Shown here: positions 6,619 to 9,437 of the stretch, piece after piece
Position numbering within the stretch: position 1 is the first letter of the stretch
Layout of the letters: each line of letters opens with the position of its first letter
DNA from: Dehalococcoidia bacterium
Lineage (GTDB): Bacteria > Chloroflexota > Dehalococcoidia > GIF9 > AB-539-J10
Length of the DNA stretch: 9,437 bases
Reading direction: 5' to 3'
Assembly: GCA_030606765.1 (NCBI GenBank)
Contig: JAUWFX010000061.1
Span: 1 to 9,437 of the forward strand
Notes under the pieces: generated by a model
What the model saw: only the letters and a program-made list of their open reading frames with translations
Databases searched by the model: none
Told to the model about the DNA's origin: nothing
Translations under genes and position numbers: made by a program

Positions 6619-7464
6619 ATGGATTGGTTCATGAGTACAGGTATCAGAGTCATTGTTATTATCGCTATTGCCGTCGCAGTCTACCTTATTTGTCGTCCGA
6701 TAATACGTTCTGTCATAAAAAGAATCGTGTCTCGACGGATGACTGGCGAAGACGAAACGGATACCCAGCAGCGGACAGACACATTATCTTCCATACTTGT
6801 TAAAATCGTCGGAATAATTGTCCTGATTATCGCAGTAATCACGATATTGCCTGAATTCGGTGTGAATATTACCTCTCTGATTGCCGCCATTGGTATTGGC
6901 GGTCTGGCTATCGCTTTCGCTGCCCAGAACCTGGTAAGGGACTTCATTTCGGGCTTCTTTATTCTCCTGGAAGACCAGTATAGTATCGGCGATGTGGTAT
7001 CTATTGCGGGAGTCGCTGGTGTTGTCGAGGATATCGCTTTGCGACGCACTGTACTTAGAGATTTAGATGGTAATGTACATTCAGTTCCTAATGGCAAGGT
7101 AGATCTATCCACCAATATGACCAGGAAATACTCCAGGGTCAATCTTAATGTGTCGGTAGGCTATGGCGAGAACCTGAAACATGTTATTGATATTGCCAAC
7201 AAAGTTTGCCAGGAGATGGCGAAAGACCCGCAGTGGAAAAATGATTTCATAACAACCCCCTCGGTCTTAAGGGTGGATAATCTGGGTGATTCGGGCATAG
7301 ACATTAAAATCCTGGGAGATACCAAGCCAGCGAAGCAGTGGGCTATTACGGGTGAACTACGGCTTCGCCTGAAAGACGCATTTGATAGAGAGGGTATAGA
7401 AATACCCTGGCCCCACACGAAGGTATATTTCGGGAATGCCCCGACTGTTATCAGTGAAAACTAG
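6619..7464 (+). CDS. MscS-family small-conductance mechanosensitive channel
   Basis: The 281-residue product has the size of E. coli-type MscS, whose heptamers open under membrane tension to release solutes during hypo-osmotic shock. Hydrophobic segments lie at about 8-25, 58-78 and 84-117. The last carries the pore-helix pattern GIGGLAIAFAAQNL (92-105) and the hinge-to-beta-domain sequence ISGFFILLEDQYSIGD (110-125). The cytoplasmic beta domain follows (VPNGKVDLSTN, 156-166), then the C-terminal alpha/beta domain ending with GIEIPWPHTKVYF (259-271), another family hallmark. A charged loop (34-56) joins helices 1 and 2. The ATG follows GAGGAGG by 5 nt. No lesion is seen, so it is probably a functional inner-membrane channel. 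Confidence 0.95.
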   Translation: MDWFMSTGIRVIVIIAIAVAVYLICRPIIRSVIKRIVSRRMTGEDETDTQQRTDTLSSILVKIVGIIVLIIAVITILPEFGVNITSLIAAIGIGGLAIAFAAQNLVRDFISGFFILLEDQYSIGDVVSIAGVAGVVEDIALRRTVLRDLDGNVHSVPNGKVDLSTNMTRKYSRVNLNVSVGYGENLKHVIDIANKVCQEMAKDPQWKNDFITTPSVLRVDNLGDSGIDIKILGDTKPAKQWAITGELRLRLKDAFDREGIEIPWPHTKVYFGNAPTVISEN

Positions 7465-7546
7465 CAGGCGGTCAAGCAGCGGAGCATCCGTCATCCATAA
7501 ATAATGCTATTAAGGGGAAAATTCGGTAAAGAATAGGGGGTGTAAC

Positions 7547-7711
7547 ATGGCTGTAGAACATTACGGAGAGGTATTCCTGTGCAAAATATGTGGCAACAAG
7601 GTGGAAGTAATAGAGGTTGGTGGCGGTACACTTATGTGCTGCGGTAAGGAAATGAAGAGCATAAAGGATAAACCTGAAACCACAGTAAACTTACCGGATT
7701 CTGGCGGATAA
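7547..7711 (+). CDS. Stand-alone desulforedoxin-like protein (desulfoferrodoxin N-terminal domain)
   Basis: The 54-residue frame contains CKICGN (12-17) and LMCCGKEM (29-36). The spacing CxxC then CC is the four-cysteine iron site of desulforedoxin and of the N-terminal domain of desulfoferrodoxin (superoxide reductase). The catalytic neelaredoxin domain that follows in full superoxide reductases is absent: the frame stops after a short tail, and downstream sequence shows no such domain. It therefore probably binds one iron as a rubredoxin-like electron carrier or partner protein in the cytoplasm. GGGGGTG just upstream of the ATG serves as ribosome binding site. It lies 82 bp after the channel gene and may be co-transcribed with it, since no clear promoter was found in the gap. 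Confidence 0.85.
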   Translation: MAVEHYGEVFLCKICGNKVEVIEVGGGTLMCCGKEMKSIKDKPETTVNLPDSGG

Positions 7712-7785
7712 ACTATTGACTTGTTGGCTAGAGCTACATAATTGCTGGAACGAGGAGCACTGAAGCACTTATCAGCCAAGCCTGC

Positions 7786-8057
7786 TTACTTCCCCAAGAA
7801 TTTCTTCCACGTATCCAAAAGTTCCTTGGCGTAGGGGAACCCCAGATAATGAACGTCGCAGTAAATTTTTCACACCTAAAGCAATAGTCAACCTTATTCT
7901 TTATGGTGCACTCAAGCACAGGGCAGGACATATCCAATCCCTTCAGTGTCTCCATGAACGCTGGCGCCTTCGGATCGTTCCCGGGAGCGCATCCCGGGCA
8001 TATCTCCTTTGCATGAAGGACACAGATTTCGCAAGCTATACCGCATGCTGCTGGCAT
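7786..8057 (-). pseudogene. DUF3795-type cysteine-rich protein gene with a one-base frameshift
   Basis: The first 65 codons encode MPAACGIACEICVLHAKEIC and onward, with cysteines at 5, 9, 12, 20, 23, 45, 50, 59 and 62, the pattern of DUF3795 proteins, which probably bind metal. After the codons for CEKF the frame is broken at 7861-7862: shifting by one base gives CDVHYLGFPYAKELL and a natural end at the TAA in 7786-7788, for a total of about 90 residues, a normal family length. In the unshifted frame the tail is unlike the family and runs to 7734. One base is missing next to an A-rich run (GAAAAATTTAC). This may be a real inactivating mutation or a sequencing error. AAGGAGGTG lies 5-6 nt upstream of the ATG, so expression signals are intact. 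The gene is convergent with the desulforedoxin-like gene. Confidence 0.85.
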
Positions 8058-8118
8058 TCTACACCTCCTTTTCCTTTGTCAAATTTCTATTCCCTTGACC
8101 ACACAAATCCTCATTTAT

Positions 8119-8146
8119 ATATTACCACTGGATGTTCTTAAGTCAA
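8119..8146 (-). promoter_or_regulatory. Possible promoter of the DUF3795-type gene
   Basis: On the minus strand TTGACT (8146-8141), a 16-bp spacer and TAATAT (8124-8119) form a plausible promoter; the -35 overlaps the stop codon of the upstream glycohydrolase gene. The leader would be about 55 nt. Read-through from the upstream gene is also possible. Confidence 0.45.
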
Positions 8147-9093
8147 TATTTGCTGGAAAAAGCTGCAATTTGCCATAGTTTTTCCGCCAGGGCCTCAATA
8201 TACTCCCTATTTTCCAGCTTCGCCCGCCACTCTGATGGAATGGCTTCTATGCCGAGATACGCCCCTGAAATAGCCCCGGCCATGGCGGCTATAGTATCGG
8301 TATCGCCGCCCAGGCTTATAGCGTGAATCACGGTATCTTTATAAGATTGAGGCTGCCTCAGGAAGCAATAGATAGCTGTAGGCACTGACCTTGATGCTTC
8401 TATACCATTTCCCAGCACGGCGACCACCTTCGCCTTATCTTGCTCGCCGAGTAACTCTCTTATTTGGGCTACTTTTTCCTTGTATAACTGGTTCTGGATG
8501 AAATTCTGGAGCTTGGAGAGAAAATCCTCTCTGTCAATCTCTTCGTCTGAAGGCGTGTTGAGAGCCAGGGCTACAGCGCAAGCCTGGAGTGCTGCTCCCT
8601 CCTTGCCCAATTCGTGAGAATGAGTGATGGAGCTTGACTGGTAAGCGATTTCCCTTAGCTTCTCCAGGTTACGGGAATACAGAAGTCCTACTGGCGCTAC
8701 TCTCATGGCTGAGCCATTCCCAAAAGAGCCGCCCCGGTAAAGCCCATTTGCGGCGCTATACCAAGCCTCGCCGCTCTTTATCATTCCGAAAATTATGGGG
8801 GGGCCCGGCCCGTAGCCACGCCATGGCTCAGCCTCATAATTTTTTATGAAGGTTTGTGCCATATGTTCTCCATTGAAGCCCTTGCTTTCTATCAGGGATT
8901 CGGCAATGCCGATGGTCATGTGGGTATCATCGGTGTAAATTAGCTGCCCCAGCTTCTCAGCAAGGGAAATAATGTCCTCGCTTCTGGACATTCCCATTCC
9001 TTCCCGCCCGGCGCCCAGAGCATCGCCGATTGCCGTCCCTACCAGACATCCCAGGAATTTCGACTTTAGTTTTCCTTTATGCACGTCCCTCAC
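8143..9093 (-). CDS. ADP-ribosylglycohydrolase (DraG/ARH-like)
   Basis: The 316-residue product carries the full motif set of the ADP-ribosylglycohydrolase fold, all-alpha enzymes with a two-metal (usually Mg) site that remove ADP-ribose from proteins or related substrates: FLGCLVGTAIGDALG (13-27), YTDDTHMT (53-60, metal ligands Asp55 and Asp56), GGSFGNGSAMRVAPVG (121-136), ITHSHE (156-161) and LGGDTDTIAAMAGA (261-274, Asp264 and Asp266). All expected metal-binding acidic residues are present, so it should be active; the substrate is not evident, and no ADP-ribosyltransferase gene lies in the window. The start is GTG at 9091-9093, with a distant AGAGGT and a close GGAG upstream; an alternative GTG start lies three codons later (9082-9084). 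It lacks a signal peptide and is likely cytoplasmic. Confidence 0.93.
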   Translation of the reverse strand: MRDVHKGKLKSKFLGCLVGTAIGDALGAGREGMGMSRSEDIISLAEKLGQLIYTDDTHMTIGIAESLIESKGFNGEHMAQTFIKNYEAEPWRGYGPGPPIIFGMIKSGEAWYSAANGLYRGGSFGNGSAMRVAPVGLLYSRNLEKLREIAYQSSSITHSHELGKEGAALQACAVALALNTPSDEEIDREDFLSKLQNFIQNQLYKEKVAQIRELLGEQDKAKVVAVLGNGIEASRSVPTAIYCFLRQPQSYKDTVIHAISLGGDTDTIAAMAGAISGAYLGIEAIPSEWRAKLENREYIEALAEKLWQIAAFSSKY

Positions 9094-9119
9094 TGCTCCG
9101 TGCTACCTCTTGCAGCCAG

Positions 9120-9149
9120 TCTATAATTTTATAATTAGTGGTGCTTCAA
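9120..9149 (-). promoter_or_regulatory. Predicted promoter of the ADP-ribosylglycohydrolase gene
   Basis: On the minus strand TTGAAG (9149-9144), an 18-bp spacer and TATAGA (9125-9120) form a plausible promoter; shifting by one base gives TTATAG with a 17-bp spacer. The leader would be about 20 nt. Confidence 0.5.
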
Positions 9150-9181
9150 AATAAAAATGCCCAGGCAGCGACTTCCAATAG

Positions 9182-9210
9182 TTGCAATTTTCCCAGCGCT
9201 TTATTATACT
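9182..9210 (+). promoter_or_regulatory. Predicted promoter of the zinc-ribbon protein gene
   Basis: TTGCAA (9182-9187), a 17-bp spacer and TATACT (9205-9210) form a good sigma70-type promoter. The start near 9217 would give a leader of about 110 nt that contains the inverted repeat at 9277-9330. A competing -10-like TATTAT (9304-9309) lies in the loop of that repeat. Confidence 0.6.
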
Positions 9211-9276
9211 TAAATTAGTGGTTATAAGCGTAGGTTATCACGTCTCTGTGAAAGCTCTTCCGGGCCCATTTGCGAA

Positions 9277-9330
9277 CGTTGGATGACCGAAACTCGAGCC
9301 AAGTATTATAAGAAAGGAGGTCATCCAATG
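9277..9330 (+). promoter_or_regulatory. Inverted repeat pairing over the ribosome binding site and start codon of the zinc-ribbon gene
   Basis: TTGGATGACC (9279-9288) is the exact reverse complement of GGTCATCCAA (9319-9328). In RNA the stem could be extended by G9278-U9329 and C9277-G9330, to 12 pairs, with a 30-nt loop. The right arm covers the last bases of the Shine-Dalgarno sequence (AAAGGAGGT, 9313-9321), the spacer and the ATG itself. This could limit translation until the stem opens, or act as a DNA operator. The repeat is seen directly; a regulatory role is inference. Confidence 0.55.
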
Positions 9331-9437
9331 GGATTTACAGACAAAACGCTAGAATGTTCTGACTGTGGTGCTACATTCACCTTTACTGCTGAGGAGCAAG
9401 AGTTCCATGCTAGTAGGGGATATACTAATGAGCCCAA
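9328..9437 (+). CDS. Small zinc-ribbon domain protein, 5' part only
   Basis: The frame begins at an ATG preceded by AAAGGAGGT and runs out of the window after 36 codons. It encodes MGFTDKTLECSDCGATF and then a GEQ-like segment, TAEEQEFHASRGYTNEP. The CxDC knuckle followed by F-F-T-x-x-EQEF and a G-x-x-NEP turn match the probable zinc-ribbon family (zf-trcl type). Those proteins carry a second cysteine pair shortly after this point, outside the window. They are short, cytoplasmic and of unclear role. Promoter and leader features are listed separately. Confidence 0.8.
   Translation, partial: MGFTDKTLECSDCGATFTFTAEEQEFHASRGYTNEP

Noticed and set aside
6681..7418. 153- and 85-codon minus-strand frames opposite the MscS gene
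   Set aside because: Both are antisense to a complete channel gene and have Ser/Arg/Ile-rich, domain-free translations.
7724..7779. TTGGCT/AGCCAA inverted repeat between the desulforedoxin-like and DUF3795 genes as a terminator
   Set aside because: Six base pairs around a loop of about 44 nt with no T-run; likely chance.
1..9437. CRISPR array, tRNA or rRNA genes
   Set aside because: No regularly spaced repeats, no cloverleaf-like sequence and no rRNA-like conserved blocks were noticed on either strand.

Overview
The window looks like chromosomal DNA of an anaerobic bacterium. The gene mix (a stand-alone desulforedoxin-type iron domain, a DUF3795-type cysteine-rich protein, a small DUF3096-like membrane protein, a TGS-domain GTPase and an FMN nitronate monooxygenase-like enzyme) would suit a Dehalococcoidia-like member of the Chloroflexota. 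This is inference from gene content only; there is no rRNA or other marker gene to confirm it. Most genes have clear AGGAGG-type ribosome binding sites and sigma70-like promoters, many with a TATAAT or near-TATAAT -10 box.

Layout. 1-1948: a minus-strand CocE/NonD (S15-type) hydrolase gene lies between two ~70-bp direct repeats (1-70 and 1879-1948) that share a conserved stem and a diverged loop. 1989-3656: an AT-rich plus-strand gene for an OLD-like ATPase with a C-terminal TOPRIM-like region, without an obvious partner; it is the most accessory-looking gene here. 3812-4792: an Obg/DRG-like GTPase with a TGS domain, convergent with the minus-strand FMN enzyme at 4888-6000. 6225-6368: a 47-residue two-helix membrane protein. 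6619-7464: an MscS mechanosensitive channel. 7547-7711: a 54-residue desulforedoxin-like protein. 7786-8057 (minus): a DUF3795-type gene broken by a one-base frameshift. 8143-9093 (minus): an ADP-ribosylglycohydrolase. 9328 to the window end: the start of a small zinc-ribbon protein whose start codon lies in one arm of an inverted repeat.

The genes are mostly separate transcription units with their own promoters, several of them divergent or convergent, and do not form one pathway. I see no CRISPR array, tRNA, rRNA or complete insertion sequence. I did not find a multi-gene novel system. The points most worth checking are the stem-conserved repeats around the hydrolase, its Ser-to-Cys change at the nucleophile position, the lone OLD-like protein, the apparently leaderless starts at 1989 and 3812, the DUF3795 frameshift, and the inverted repeat over the start of the zinc-ribbon gene.
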